A DNA stretch of 64,000 bases from CAZHYV01 sp964537055 (GCA_964537055.1 CAZHYV010000005.1:124001-188000); one strand, 5' to 3'; shown: positions 7,810-17,031, counted from the stretch's first letter. Notes: generated by a model from the sequence alone, not told the origin. Made by a program: numbers and translations.

Positions 7810-8187
7810 ATGAAACCATGGTTCACGAAAGTTTATGTTTTTGTAGGTTTGGTTGCATCTACTTGGTTCTTCGCCTGTGGGGATGATTCATTGGTCCGAG
7901 AATGTAGAGAGGCAGAAAAAGAATGCAATGAGGCGAAAAATCATAAGGATGACCTCGTGGTCGCAAGGGTGGATGCCAATAGCAATGAAATCGCGGCTTC
8001 GGGCAAAGCCAGCCAAGCGATCCAGCGAGGAGACGACCCAGCCAAGAGTGGGGCAGCCTACCAAGAGGCTAGAACGAAGCATTGGGCCTTAATCAAGGCC
8101 TATGAAGCCGAACAAAAAGCAGACAAAGATGCCTTCCAAAAATGTACAAACAGCGCTTATCTTTGTGGCAAAGCCGCAGCACAGTAA
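7810..8187 (+). CDS. small helical lipoprotein with paired CX6C motifs
   Basis: Unrecognised. The start at 7810 is fixed by a perfect AAGGAGG at 7796-7802; the in-frame start at 7762 lies inside the promoter and would spoil the signal peptide. The signal sequence ends in the lipobox FFAC. The mature protein is about 100 residues, strongly charged (Glu, Lys, Asp, Ala) and probably all helical. It carries two CX6C motifs, CREAEKEC near the N-terminus and CTNSAYLC near the C-terminus, which could pin two antiparallel helices together by disulfides. It stands alone with its own promoter. Confidence 0.75.
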   Translation: MKPWFTKVYVFVGLVASTWFFACGDDSLVRECREAEKECNEAKNHKDDLVVARVDANSNEIAASGKASQAIQRGDDPAKSGAAYQEARTKHWALIKAYEAEQKADKDAFQKCTNSAYLCGKAAAQ

Positions 8188-8285
8188 CATCATCAGGCAG
8201 TTCCTTGCTTTTTCCACCATGAATTTTACATTTTGTCTCGCCCTGCTTGAAGATCAATGTTATCGTCTGTACCGTCATAAATATC

Positions 8286-9980
8286 ATGCAAGAGAGAAAA
8301 CCACTTAGGTATCCAATCGGAGAATCTGACTTCCGTCTGCTTCGGCGAGAGGGATATGTTTATGTCGACAAAAGTTTGTTCATCGAGGAAGTGATGGATT
8401 CCTCTGCACGCGTTCTTCTTTTGCCAAGACCGCGTCGTTTTGGGAAAACGCTTAATTTATCAATGCTCAGGTATTTCCTCGAAAAATCGCCGGAAGATCG
8501 GAGGGACTTATTTGCAGGGCTCAAGATTCAGTCTTCCCCAAGTGCCCACCTCCACTTTCAAAAGTACCCAGTGATTTTTTTGACACTAAAGGATGCAAAA
8601 CAGGATACGTGGGAGACCTGTCAGGAAAAACTACGGGATCTGTTGGCCGATTTGTACCGAGACCATCGTTATCTGCTAGAGTCAGAGGCGTTAGACTCCC
8701 TAGAGAAAGCCGGGTTTCTTGCGATTCTTCAAAAAAATAGTTCTTGGTCGGACTGCGAAAATGCCCTGTATCGGTTGTCCAAATATTTGCACCTTTACCA
8801 CAACCAAGCCCCGGTGATTCTGATTGACGAGTATGATAGCCCGCTTCATGCAGCTTTTGATAAAGGATACTACTCATCTTCGATTTCGTTTTTCCGGTCC
8901 TTTTTGTCAGCAGCGCTGAAAGATAATCCTCATCTTGCCAAAGGGGTGCTCACCGGGATTTTACGCGTTGCCAAAGAGAGCATTTTTTCTGGGCTCAACA
9001 ACTTGGCGGTGTTTACGATTTTAAATCCTCATTTTTCAACAGCTTTTGGCTTTACAGAAGAAGAGATTCATGAACTCCTGCAAAAAGCAGATCTCCTTCC
9101 TATGTTCGCCGGAGTTCAAACATGGTACAACGGTTACCTCTTTGGTGAGACTACGATATATAACCCTTGGTCAATCCTTCGATACCTAGATAATCCTATC
9201 TATGGACTCCGTCCCTACTGGGTCGCAACGGCTTCGAACACCCTCATCAAAAATGCTCTGTTTCATAGGAGCAATCATGTTCAATCGCAGATCGAGATTC
9301 TGTTACAGGGAGGATGTATTGAAAAGCGCCTGGATGAAAGCATTGTGATGCAGGATATTCCCACCAGCGATGTCGCCTTATGGAATTTTCTTCTGTTCTC
9401 TGGATACCTGAAGGTTAAGGAGCAGTTCCAAAAAGGAGACGATTTTTTTGCCTCCCTCTGCATACCCAATCGAGAGGTGATGACTGATTTTCGTTCGATG
9501 ACCCAGCGATGGTTCGCCGAGCTTGTCCGACCCTCGGAAGACATTTCTATATTCTTTCAAAGCCTTCTCGAAGGCGACGTCGAGCGAGTGCAGAGCCGTC
9601 TGCAAGACATTGTGCTGAAAAGCCTTTCCTACCATGATTTGGCGGGAGAAGCAGCGTATCACACGTTTATTCTTGGGATCCTTGCCAATCTCAGTGCAGA
9701 TTATGACGTCCTCTCCAACCGGGAGGCCGGGTTTGGCCGGTATGACGTGATATTACGCCCGAAGAGCCAGGGATACCCGGGGGTTCTCTTTGAGATCAAA
9801 GTATTTCGGAAAGAACCTCAGGAAGTAGAGGTTGTAAAAACCTTAGAGCAGGCCCTTGCCCAGATTCATACACGAAAGTATGCACATGAGCTTTCGTCGA
9901 GGCAAGTCGCCCCAATCCATGCATATGCGATTGCATTTTCGGGAAAACAGGTTTGGATGAGACATCAGATTCTTGGGTAA
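8286..9980 (+). CDS. AAA-ATPase-like protein fused to a PD-(D/E)XK nuclease domain
   Basis: 564 residues. The N-terminal half is the AAA-ATPase-like domain of the PF09820 type: YPIGESDF, DKSLFIEEV, the P-loop-like RPRRFGKTLNLSML, and a Walker B PVILIDEYDSPLHAA. The middle has WYNGY and NPWSIL, typical of the family. The C-terminal part (GFGRYDVIL then GVLFEIKVF) is the PD-(D/E)XK nuclease signature of the DUF1703 domain. Such proteins are scattered and often multi-copy in bacteria; their role is not established, with defence or mobile-element links suspected. The open frame runs upstream to a TTG at 8247, but the ATG at 8286 gives the usual family N-terminus. There is no clear ribosome-binding site. 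Confidence 0.85.
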   Translation: MQERKPLRYPIGESDFRLLRREGYVYVDKSLFIEEVMDSSARVLLLPRPRRFGKTLNLSMLRYFLEKSPEDRRDLFAGLKIQSSPSAHLHFQKYPVIFLTLKDAKQDTWETCQEKLRDLLADLYRDHRYLLESEALDSLEKAGFLAILQKNSSWSDCENALYRLSKYLHLYHNQAPVILIDEYDSPLHAAFDKGYYSSSISFFRSFLSAALKDNPHLAKGVLTGILRVAKESIFSGLNNLAVFTILNPHFSTAFGFTEEEIHELLQKADLLPMFAGVQTWYNGYLFGETTIYNPWSILRYLDNPIYGLRPYWVATASNTLIKNALFHRSNHVQSQIEILLQGGCIEKRLDESIVMQDIPTSDVALWNFLLFSGYLKVKEQFQKGDDFFASLCIPNREVMTDFRSMTQRWFAELVRPSEDISIFFQSLLEGDVERVQSRLQDIVLKSLSYHDLAGEAAYHTFILGILANLSADYDVLSNREAGFGRYDVILRPKSQGYPGVLFEIKVFRKEPQEVEVVKTLEQALAQIHTRKYAHELSSRQVAPIHAYAIAFSGKQVWMRHQILG

Positions 9981-10002
9981 GGTACCCTATCGTAAATATG
10001 AA

Positions 10003-10022
10003 ACGACCGAATACGAGGTCGT
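10003..10022. terminator. hairpin after the ATPase/nuclease gene, possible terminator
   Basis: ACGACC (10003-10008) pairs with GGTCGT (10017-10022) around an 8-base loop, 22 bases after the stop codon. The following CGGTTCATTTTAA is only moderately T-rich, so termination is uncertain. The same bases overlap a short match to the decayed toxin gene nearby. Confidence 0.3.
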
Positions 10023-10199
10023 CGGTTCATTTTAATGGTGTTTCCTTCATCATAAGGCACCTTCGCTTTTAATCATCACTCCCTAGCTCCCTACGCTCGA
10101 GCAAACGCTATGGTCCAGCTCTTGGACAAAATCTACCTTACCAGCCTCGCTACAGGAGTAGAACACCGGGCTGTCAGCTAGAACAAACGTTCTCATACA

Positions 10200-10592
10200 T
10201 CATGCTCCTCTTGCGGTAGAGTTATCCAAAATCGGAAGGGACCGAATACGAATCTTCTGTTCCGTAAAAACAACCATACTGCCCTGCTCCAATGCCTCTT
10301 GAATCGTAGCGAGATTGGCTAACAGCAGAGTTAGCTGTTTCCGAGGAATATGGGTAAACGGGAACCGAAATAGAATCACGGAAGGTTTGGTCTACTGACA
10401 AAGCGTAAGCAGGGTGCCAAAGTCAGTGCCTGCGGCAAGAAGAATACGCTCCTCTTGAGCTGCGCGGTTGAATATCTCCTCGTCTGTTTTATCCTGGAGT
10501 CCATAATCACGCACATGTACAGCGTCATGTCCACAGGTCAGAAGACCTCTCAATATCAGAGGAAAAAGACTGTTACTAACGAGAAATTTCAT
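10200..10592 (-). pseudogene. DUF5615 PIN-like toxin gene broken by an in-frame stop
   Basis: Reading the minus strand from ATG at 10592 gives a DUF5615 PIN-like protein: GHDAVHVRDYGLQDKTDEEI, then TDFGTLLTL, then a TAG at 10392-10394. The same frame stays open beyond the stop and encodes the rest of the family (PSVILFRFPF, RKQLTLLLANLATIQEALEQG, then KIRIRSLPI) to a TGA at 10200. The intact product would be about 130 residues, the family length. Two family acidic residues are also changed: the early LVD reads LVS, and ADTDFG reads AGTDFG. The nonsense codon plus lost acidic residues indicate a dead toxin. It begins 12 bases after the broken DUF433 partner. Confidence 0.85.
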
Positions 10593-10604
10593 AGAAAGAG
10601 TTTC

Positions 10605-10831
10605 TTAGGCAGCTAGCAAGGGAAGTTCACGTTCCTGCATGGCCAGGGCAGCATAACGAAGGGCTTCGTGGATATCTTCCCCTTCTAAGTCAGGGTACGC
10701 GGCAAGAATCTGTTCTTCGTTCATCCCATCAGCAAGATCCCTAAGACGGCAGCCATTGGAATCCGAAGTCCGCGAATATAAGGAATTCCTGCCATGTGTG
10801 AGGGATGAACGGTAATGCGAGTAAATTGCAT
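10605..10831 (-). pseudogene. DUF433 antitoxin gene broken by a frameshift
   Basis: From ATG at 10831 the frame reads MQFTRITVHP, then IPYIRGLRIPMAAVLG, then derails to a stop. Moving one frame gives LADGMNEEQILAAYPDLEGE and DIHEALRYAALAMQ, ending at TAA 10605. Together these are a complete DUF433 protein, the usual partner of DUF5615. The break is a single missing base near 10737, at the point where VLG should run into LADGM. The total of 227 bases is not a multiple of three. Sequence on both sides is well preserved, so the lesion looks recent. It precedes the toxin remnant in the usual gene order. Confidence 0.85.
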
Positions 10832-10877
10832 AGGTTTCTCTTTCTTTGCTAAACTTTTTCCAGAAGAGCTAAGGCAT

Positions 10878-10899
10878 CCTCGAAAGATGATCATCGAGG
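10878..10899. repeat. inverted repeat between mfd and the toxin-antitoxin remnant
   Basis: CCTCGA at 10878-10883 pairs with TCGAGG at 10894-10899 around a 10-base loop that itself contains TGATCA. There is no T-run on either side, so it is not a classical terminator for mfd, which ends at 10945. It may be an operator for the DUF433/DUF5615 pair or have no role. Confidence 0.3.
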
Positions 10900-10944
10900 C
10901 ACAAGAGTGAATTACTGCTTAGCAATTCTTTCTCATCCCTTCTC

Positions 10945-13900
10945 TTATGACTCCGCCTGAAGAAGCAGCTCCCTCAGAAGTTTCTTTGCTAGCGCCAGCC
11001 TGTCCTTTCTTTCCGCTTCATTCATAAAGCTTCGGGAAAGGCGCATATCTGGGGAAAGGCGCCATAACGACTTTGGCGCATTCACAAGTTTGAGGATCTG
11101 TTCCGTAGACAGAGGCGTATCCTCGGGCAGTGCTAGTGCAAACCGAGACTCGGATAGCTCGACGGCGGTGGCCTTCAAGCGACGGCTCAGGTTTTTCACG
11201 ACCATCATTTCTGAGAGAAGACCCACTTCATCGGGCACAGGACCGAAGCGGTCGTTCATTTCGGCGAGTAAAGAAGCAATTTCCTCCTCGTTGGCGGCAG
11301 CAGAAAAGCGCTGGTAAAATTCTAGCCGGTGCCCGGGATCAGGGATGTAATCGTCGGGAATAAACCCGGGCAAATCGCAGGTAAACTCAGGCTCACGCTC
11401 TTTGGAGATGGGTTGGCCCTGTAGCTCAGCCACGGCCTCTTTGAGCATCTGTGTATACATGTCAAAACCTACCGCAGAAATGGTGCCCGATTGTTTATCC
11501 CCCAGCAAATCGCCCGCACCCCGGATCTCTAAATCTTGGCTGGCAATGGCAAACCCCGACCCAAGTTCGGTGAAGCGCTGCAGCACCGAGAGGCGCTCTT
11601 TGGCTTCCCGGGTCATCTTCTCCGCGGCGGGGGCCATCAGATAGCAGTAGGCTCGTTCTTTGCTTCGACCGATCCTTCCCCGAAGCTGGTAAAGCTGGCT
11701 GAGCCCCAGCGTATCCGCCCGGTCAATAATCATGGTGTTAGCTCGAGGAATATCGAGGCCACTCTCGATAATGGTTGTGCATAACAACAGTTGGGTGTGG
11801 CCCTCGATAAAATCGAGCATGACCTTCTCCAATTCTTCAGGCGGCAACTGTCCATGGCCCATTCCAATTTTGATCTGGGGCAATAATTCGTGCAGACGCT
11901 TTGCCCATTTCCCAATGGTTTCGACGCGGTTGTGGACAAAGAAAACCTGGCCTCCTCGACGAAGCTCTTTTTCAACCGCCTCTTGAATCACACCGTCGCC
12001 TTCACGAACGACCAGCGTACGGATGGCCAGCCGGTCCTCGGGTGGCGTACTGATAATCGACACCTCTCGTAAGCCGCTAAACGCCATGTGCAGCGTCCGG
12101 GGAATGGGCGTTGCCGAAAGGGTGAGTGTATCCAGCTGGCTGCGTAAGGTCCGTAGGCGTTCTTTGTGGGCCACGCCAAATCGCTGCTCTTCGTCAATAA
12201 TGAGAAGTCCTAAATCTTTAAATCTGACGTCTGCCGACAAGAGGCGATGGGTACCTACGACAACATCGATGGTGCCTTGGGAAAGCCCATTGAGCACCTC
12301 GATTTGTTCTTTCCTAGACCGGAACCTCGACAGCGACCGTACTCTCACCGGGAAATTGGAAAACCGTTCTGCAAAGCGGGCGGCGTGCTGCTCGACCAGC
12401 ACCGTGGTTGGTGCAAGCACAGCCACCTGTTTTCCGGCAAGCACCACCTTCATCGCTGCGCGCAAAGCCACCTCGGTCTTCCCATAGCCCACGTCTCCGC
12501 AGATGAGCCGATCCATGGGCCGCGGCTGTTCCAGATCGTGCAAAACCTCATCGATCGCACGTTGCTGATCAGGCGTTTCTTCATAGGGGAACAGTGCCTC
12601 AAACTCGGCAAACATTTGGGCCGAGCTTTCGGAAAGATGATAGGCAACCCCGGGCAGCGCCTGCCGTTTGGCATAGACTTGGAGAAGCTCCTCTGCAAGC
12701 TTTTGAATCTCTTTCGAAACTTTTCCTTTTGCCTTTTGCCAGGTTTCCCCACCAAGCCGATCGAGTCGTGGTGTCGTCCCTTCTGCACCGACATAGCGCT
12801 TAATTTCACTTAAGCGCCATACGGGCAAATACAAATTTCCTCCTTCGTATTTCAAAAGAACAAAATCAACCTCGATGCCCTTCAGCGGTAACTTGACCAA
12901 TCCCTGATAGCGCCCAATACCGTGCGTCTGATGTACGATGAGTGAACCAATAGAGAGATCTTGAAAATCGCTTAAGCTTGTCTTCTTTTTGGTTTTGGTC
13001 GACTGACGAACAATCTTTTCGCCAAAGATTTCAGATTCGCAATAGATGGAAACGCGATCGAGCGGCAAATCAAACCCGTAGCTGAGGGTCCCCACACGAA
13101 TCTCTACCCCTGGCTGCTTCGTTTGTTCCAGAAGATAAAAGCCATGCAGCTCTTCTCCAGCCTCCTTCGTCGCCACAAGACCAGCAATTCCAGGTCGGTA
13201 CAACCTTGCCGAAAGGCCATAGCTTCTCAGCAAAGAGTCAAGGCGTTCCGCTTTCGGAAGACTGGGGCTCACAATGACGATCTTTTGGTGTTCCTCAAGA
13301 TCCGCTTTGATTTGGTGGACCCATGGCAACAGCAGGTGTTCTTGTTTCTCCAGCCGTGCTTTTCGCAAGGCAGCCGTCAGGGTTTCATGTCCCGACGAAG
13401 CTACTTGGAGATGAGCAGAGGCTTCAGAGGAAACAGAGACGGTAGCCTCAGCAAAAATAGGAGCGGAAGTTCCGGTAGAAATAGAAGAATGGAAAGCAGC
13501 GCCGTCAGGGACGGAAGTTTGCTCGATAAAGAGTGGATTTACCGAAATACAGCCTGTCTCTTTTCGAATTCGATCAAAGCCCTCTTTCATCAAGTAGAAC
13601 TCACCTGGCGGGAAGGATAGTTTGTTTTCAGAGAGGCGGTTTTGGTACATCCTTTCGGCGTCTCTCCATTGCTCCTCAAAGGCATGATCTATATGGTGGG
13701 GCTCCTGGATCCAAACCAGAGGTTTCTTCTGGAAATAGTCAAATATCGAATCCATCCTCTCGTGAAACGCTGGGACAAGGGCTTCGATCCCTAAAAAGCT
13801 CTCTCCTCGTTCGAGCTGTTCAATCATTTCATTGGTTCTTACCGAGGGATGTGATGCCACATCCCCTGCTTCTAACAACCGCTTTTGTAATCCCGCAGGA

Positions 13901-14661
13901 TGGCTGACAAACGTCTCTTTGATCGGATGGACATAAATCTCATCGATGCTTCGTAGGGTACGTTGCGTATCCGGCTCGTAGAAGCGCAAAGACTCGACAA
14001 GATCCCCAAAAAACTCAATCCGCACGGGAAAGGGGTACAGAGGAACAAAAATATCCACCACCCCCCCATGTACCGAGAAGGTACCCACATCCTCACAGAT
14101 CGGCATCCGTGTGTACCCACCTTTGGCAAGTAAAGCAAACAGGCCCTCCCGATCGATCTCTTGTTTGGCCTGAATGACATCGGTGAGCAGAGAAAATTCT
14201 TTTTTGGGCAACACCCGACGGGCGAGCGCTTTTGCTGATGCTACGATCAGAGGATGCTCTTCCCCCTGCGACAGACGAAATAGCAAACTCATGCGCTGAA
14301 AGAGGCTTTTCTGCTCGCTGGTTGCTTCTACCCATGGAGAAACTTCCATTTCAGGAAAATGGAAGACTTGGGTTGACCCAGAAACATCCCCAAGAGAGTT
14401 GGTTTTGGTACCAAGGAAGAACTGCAAGTCCCGGACCAGCGCCTGCGCCTGCAGTTGGGTCTCTACCACAGCCAGCAAGGGTCTCTTAAGAGAAGATGTC
14501 TGCTCAACCAGAGAGGACAAGAAAAACGACGGTAGTGACCCCTCACAGCCGTGGAGCTGGATCAAAGGGATGTTTTTTTGCAAAAGGGCACGAAGCTGCT
14601 CAGCCGCTTTCTGTGCAGACAACCTCACATTCTCTTGGCTTTGTACTTGGGAAGCGTTCAT
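10945..14661 (-). CDS. mfd: transcription-repair coupling factor Mfd
   Basis: A superfamily 2 translocase that pushes stalled RNA polymerase off DNA and recruits UvrA. The order is the UvrB-like N-terminal region, the RNA-polymerase-interacting domain (LSIGSLIVHQTHGIGRYQGL), the helicase core with Walker A GDVGYGKTEVAL near residue 720, Walker B LLIIDEEQRFG, LSATPIPRTL, GRIGRSKERAYCYL, and a C-terminal TRCF domain. At 1238 residues it is about 90 longer than the E. coli protein. A Ser/Ala/Thr-rich stretch at residues about 383-425 lies before the translocase and has no counterpart I know. No Shine-Dalgarno sequence is visible. Two short inverted features lie downstream. Confidence 0.96.
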   Translation of the reverse strand: MNASQVQSQENVRLSAQKAAEQLRALLQKNIPLIQLHGCEGSLPSFFLSSLVEQTSSLKRPLLAVVETQLQAQALVRDLQFFLGTKTNSLGDVSGSTQVFHFPEMEVSPWVEATSEQKSLFQRMSLLFRLSQGEEHPLIVASAKALARRVLPKKEFSLLTDVIQAKQEIDREGLFALLAKGGYTRMPICEDVGTFSVHGGVVDIFVPLYPFPVRIEFFGDLVESLRFYEPDTQRTLRSIDEIYVHPIKETFVSHPAGLQKRLLEAGDVASHPSVRTNEMIEQLERGESFLGIEALVPAFHERMDSIFDYFQKKPLVWIQEPHHIDHAFEEQWRDAERMYQNRLSENKLSFPPGEFYLMKEGFDRIRKETGCISVNPLFIEQTSVPDGAAFHSSISTGTSAPIFAEATVSVSSEASAHLQVASSGHETLTAALRKARLEKQEHLLLPWVHQIKADLEEHQKIVIVSPSLPKAERLDSLLRSYGLSARLYRPGIAGLVATKEAGEELHGFYLLEQTKQPGVEIRVGTLSYGFDLPLDRVSIYCESEIFGEKIVRQSTKTKKKTSLSDFQDLSIGSLIVHQTHGIGRYQGLVKLPLKGIEVDFVLLKYEGGNLYLPVWRLSEIKRYVGAEGTTPRLDRLGGETWQKAKGKVSKEIQKLAEELLQVYAKRQALPGVAYHLSESSAQMFAEFEALFPYEETPDQQRAIDEVLHDLEQPRPMDRLICGDVGYGKTEVALRAAMKVVLAGKQVAVLAPTTVLVEQHAARFAERFSNFPVRVRSLSRFRSRKEQIEVLNGLSQGTIDVVVGTHRLLSADVRFKDLGLLIIDEEQRFGVAHKERLRTLRSQLDTLTLSATPIPRTLHMAFSGLREVSIISTPPEDRLAIRTLVVREGDGVIQEAVEKELRRGGQVFFVHNRVETIGKWAKRLHELLPQIKIGMGHGQLPPEELEKVMLDFIEGHTQLLLCTTIIESGLDIPRANTMIIDRADTLGLSQLYQLRGRIGRSKERAYCYLMAPAAEKMTREAKERLSVLQRFTELGSGFAIASQDLEIRGAGDLLGDKQSGTISAVGFDMYTQMLKEAVAELQGQPISKEREPEFTCDLPGFIPDDYIPDPGHRLEFYQRFSAAANEEEIASLLAEMNDRFGPVPDEVGLLSEMMVVKNLSRRLKATAVELSESRFALALPEDTPLSTEQILKLVNAPKSLWRLSPDMRLSRSFMNEAERKDRLALAKKLLRELLLQAES

Positions 14662-14727
14662 AGAAGAGGTGTCGTACTTTACTGCAAGCTTAGATAGGAT
14701 TCAACTCTTCTTCCTCTTAAATTTTTA

Positions 14728-15423
14728 TTAGATTCCTTTGCATTTGGGCTGGTTATTACCGTCAATATGGCAAAGAAGACCGATAAATTCGATTTTGGGT
14801 CCGCGGCCATACGTGGTGACCGTTTCTGGGAAAGCAAAGTCGATCTCACAGTCTCTCACTTGCGGATGATCTTCAGTATCAAAGAAAAATACCTTGCTGT
14901 CGCTGCCTATAGGTTCATAATTCTGTGGGTCAACAAGCCCTGCTCCTGAAGTGCGGTACTGCGCCGTAGAGATACCATACTTTCCTTTGCCAGCAATGTT
15001 GTACACGTAGCATCTCATGCCATGTTTTGTCTGGGAAATAACAAACTCCCCTTCGTCCATCGCACGTCCCGTCTTGTCCTTAGCAATGACCCTGGTATTT
15101 CCTGCCTCTACTATTTCAATCTTAAAGTAGGATTTCGGCGCAAGCGTCCCCAAATTTTGGGTTCCAAAGGTAATCTCTAAGGGTATGTCTAGCGTATTAT
15201 CGATCAGCAAATAGGTCTTTGGCTTATCAGAGAAATAGCTATAGAGAAATAAGCCTCCAATCGAGGAAAGCAAGGTGAGAAAACTTATCAACGCGCCATA
15301 TTTTTTAAACCAGCTCATGCGAGGAGTGGAATCTGCGACCATGGGTACAGCGTAGAACGAACTGGCAGCGACGTCAAGATCATACAAGCTGCTTCGTAGG
15401 GTGCCTTTGAGGGCGGGTTTCAT
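14728..15423 (-). CDS. single-span membrane protein, unknown function
   Basis: Unrecognised. A cytoplasmic N-terminus of about 40 residues is followed by one hydrophobic segment (YGALISFLTLLSSIGGLFLYSYF, residues about 42-64) and a periplasmic domain of about 165 residues rich in beta-forming sequence, with three cysteines near the C-terminus (CEID, LLCH, PKCKG) and one mid-domain (MRCYV). The ATG overlaps the TGA of the barrel-protein gene upstream (TGATG), so the two are translationally coupled and probably act together at the envelope. That functional link is inference. Confidence 0.7.
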   Translation of the reverse strand: MKPALKGTLRSSLYDLDVAASSFYAVPMVADSTPRMSWFKKYGALISFLTLLSSIGGLFLYSYFSDKPKTYLLIDNTLDIPLEITFGTQNLGTLAPKSYFKIEIVEAGNTRVIAKDKTGRAMDEGEFVISQTKHGMRCYVYNIAGKGKYGISTAQYRTSGAGLVDPQNYEPIGSDSKVFFFDTEDHPQVRDCEIDFAFPETVTTYGRGPKIEFIGLLCHIDGNNQPKCKGI

Positions 15424-16205
15424 CAGAATCGCCTGCGTACTCCGGCAAAAAAGTTTACATCAATCCCAGGCAGGGGCTTTGGACTTAAGATCGCTGTTCC
15501 AGGTCCATTTTCAATACGAAAACTCGCCGCCAAGCTAAATCCTTGGGAGGCTTTGGTCCCAAGCAGCGCATCAAGCTGAAATTCAACGCCAGGCTCGATC
15601 CAAAGGATAAATAGATCTTTTTTGCTCTCATCTCGAATAAAGTGGTCACGACCCGCACTTAGCTGTTCAAACTCGGAATCCAAAAATGTATGTTTGTATC
15701 CAACCCCAGCCTTGATATTCAGCGCAAATTTTCGTTGTTCCCCAAAAAACGCTTGAATCCCGACCCCGGGGAAAATGTGAAGGTATCCAGCCTGGGTGCT
15801 TGCGTAATAGCCTCCGCCAGCGCCCCCTAAAAAGAAAAAACGCAGACACGATGCTTTTTGAATCTGGCTGCATGTTTCCATGAGATCCCAAGTCCCAAAG
15901 CCGTTTGCCTCCAAAGAACCCTCTCGCAAAGTTTCTTGGGCATTTGCAAACGTACTCACCCCGCCTCCCACATTCAAACCCAGGTTCAATTTTGCTCCTG
16001 TTTGAGAAGTGGGCAAAGGGTTTGGTCCCTTTGTTTTTGAGGAGGGAGATGGCTTTGATGGAATGGTTGCTTCTTGGGCATTGGCAGTCCAAACAGGGAA
16101 ACCAAGGAGCAAGGCAGCAAGAAGGAACCATCGCCTGCAGGAAAGAAGGACCAACGACAGAGGGGAGGAAAGAGAACAAAGGGAGGTTGAAAAAAGCGGA
16201 TTCAT
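15423..16205 (-). CDS. outer-membrane beta-barrel protein, unknown function
   Basis: 260 residues. The signal region is long, basic and hydrophobic, ending in WTANAQ with probable cleavage after ANA. A Pro/Ser/Lys-rich linker leads into alternating-hydrophobicity strands (LNLGLNVGGGV, FALNIKAGVGYKH, LWIEPGVEFQL). The C-terminal residues VNFFAGVRRRF end in Phe, as needed for BAM-dependent insertion. It shares layout and the terminal RRF/YRF with the proteins at 16336 and 28725, suggesting a paralogous family. It carries its own promoter and is coupled to the single-span protein downstream. Confidence 0.75.
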   Translation of the reverse strand: MNPLFSTSLCSLSSPLSLVLLSCRRWFLLAALLLGFPVWTANAQEATIPSKPSPSSKTKGPNPLPTSQTGAKLNLGLNVGGGVSTFANAQETLREGSLEANGFGTWDLMETCSQIQKASCLRFFFLGGAGGGYYASTQAGYLHIFPGVGIQAFFGEQRKFALNIKAGVGYKHTFLDSEFEQLSAGRDHFIRDESKKDLFILWIEPGVEFQLDALLGTKASQGFSLAASFRIENGPGTAILSPKPLPGIDVNFFAGVRRRF

Positions 16206-16211
16206 CGTCCC

Positions 16212-16239
16212 TTTATATAAAATCTGAATGAAAAAGCAA
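16212..16239 (-). promoter_or_regulatory. promoter set to give a nearly leaderless mRNA
   Basis: On the minus strand TTGCTT (16239-16234) and TATAAA (16217-16212) are 16 bases apart, and only six bases (GGGACG) separate the -10 box from the ATG at 16205. Initiation at the usual distance would fall at or next to the start codon, so the ribosome-binding site would be largely missing from the mRNA. Confidence 0.45.
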
Positions 16240-16335
16240 CTTTAGCACAAGTGAACTTCATGAGGAGCACAACCAAGCCTTAGGAAGAGCAAAAGCCTCT
16301 GCTGAGGTCGCATAAGTCTTCCCAGCCTTATGTCT

Positions 16336-17031
16336 TTAGAATCGATATTGAAACCCTACGGGAATGACCAGTCCCCAATTTATGGAGCTGACCCAATGAA
16401 GATCTGCATAGACCGTCATCCCCTTTGCCTTTGCGCTAAAACGACCTAACTGAAGTAAAACCCCAGGCCCAATGCCCCACTCAAGCCGGTCTAGATCTTC
16501 TCTGGGCAGACGAAATTCTTCGGGGATGTTTATCTGTTCTTCCACCGCATTGATCCCGTACCGGCCATAGCCAATCCTCCATTTGAGTGTAAGTGCTACG
16601 GTACGCTGGCGACCCAAGTAAAGATCAAATTCAAACCCGGTGGTCAGACGGAACAGCGGAACATTGCTAAACGCATGATAGCCAAACCCTGCCTGAAGGA
16701 GAATCATCGCCTCGACACAGAAGATACTGTCCTTGCGTTCTCTGCCAAAACATTGGTTGCTTGTAAAATCAAACGCTCCGTGTACTTGCAAGAAAAACAG
16801 CGGCTGATACTGGTCACTGGTTGAGTAAGTGGATACCGCAAACCCAGGAGCAAATTCTCCGCCAATCAGCCAGCTTGAACGACGTGAAGACTCTTTTTGG
16901 GGCGCCCCTACCGTAGCAAAGTCTATTTTGGCATCCTTGGAGGTTTCCTGAGCTGCACCAAAGGAAACGGATGGAAATGAACTAGAAAGGAAGAAGCTTA
17001 GCGCCCCTAAGACGATGAAACGAGTTAGCAT
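16336..17031 (-). CDS. outer-membrane beta-barrel protein, unknown function
   Basis: 231 residues. The signal peptide (MLTRFIVLGALSFFLSSS, cleavage near SFGA) is followed by a short polar linker and amphipathic strands (FFLQVHGAFDF, FEFDLYLGRQRTVALTLKWRI, GIGPGVLLQLGRF). The last residues are VIPVGFQYRF, a typical outer-membrane sorting end. The end and the strand carrying GxxR(T/S)xA match the protein at 28725 (FFPVGFRYRF), which supports one family. It lies between the barrel gene at 15423 and the dynamin operon, all on the minus strand, but 116 bases separate it from the dynamin stop, so co-transcription is uncertain. Confidence 0.75.
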   Translation of the reverse strand: MLTRFIVLGALSFFLSSSFPSVSFGAAQETSKDAKIDFATVGAPQKESSRRSSWLIGGEFAPGFAVSTYSTSDQYQPLFFLQVHGAFDFTSNQCFGRERKDSIFCVEAMILLQAGFGYHAFSNVPLFRLTTGFEFDLYLGRQRTVALTLKWRIGYGRYGINAVEEQINIPEEFRLPREDLDRLEWGIGPGVLLQLGRFSAKAKGMTVYADLHWVSSINWGLVIPVGFQYRF

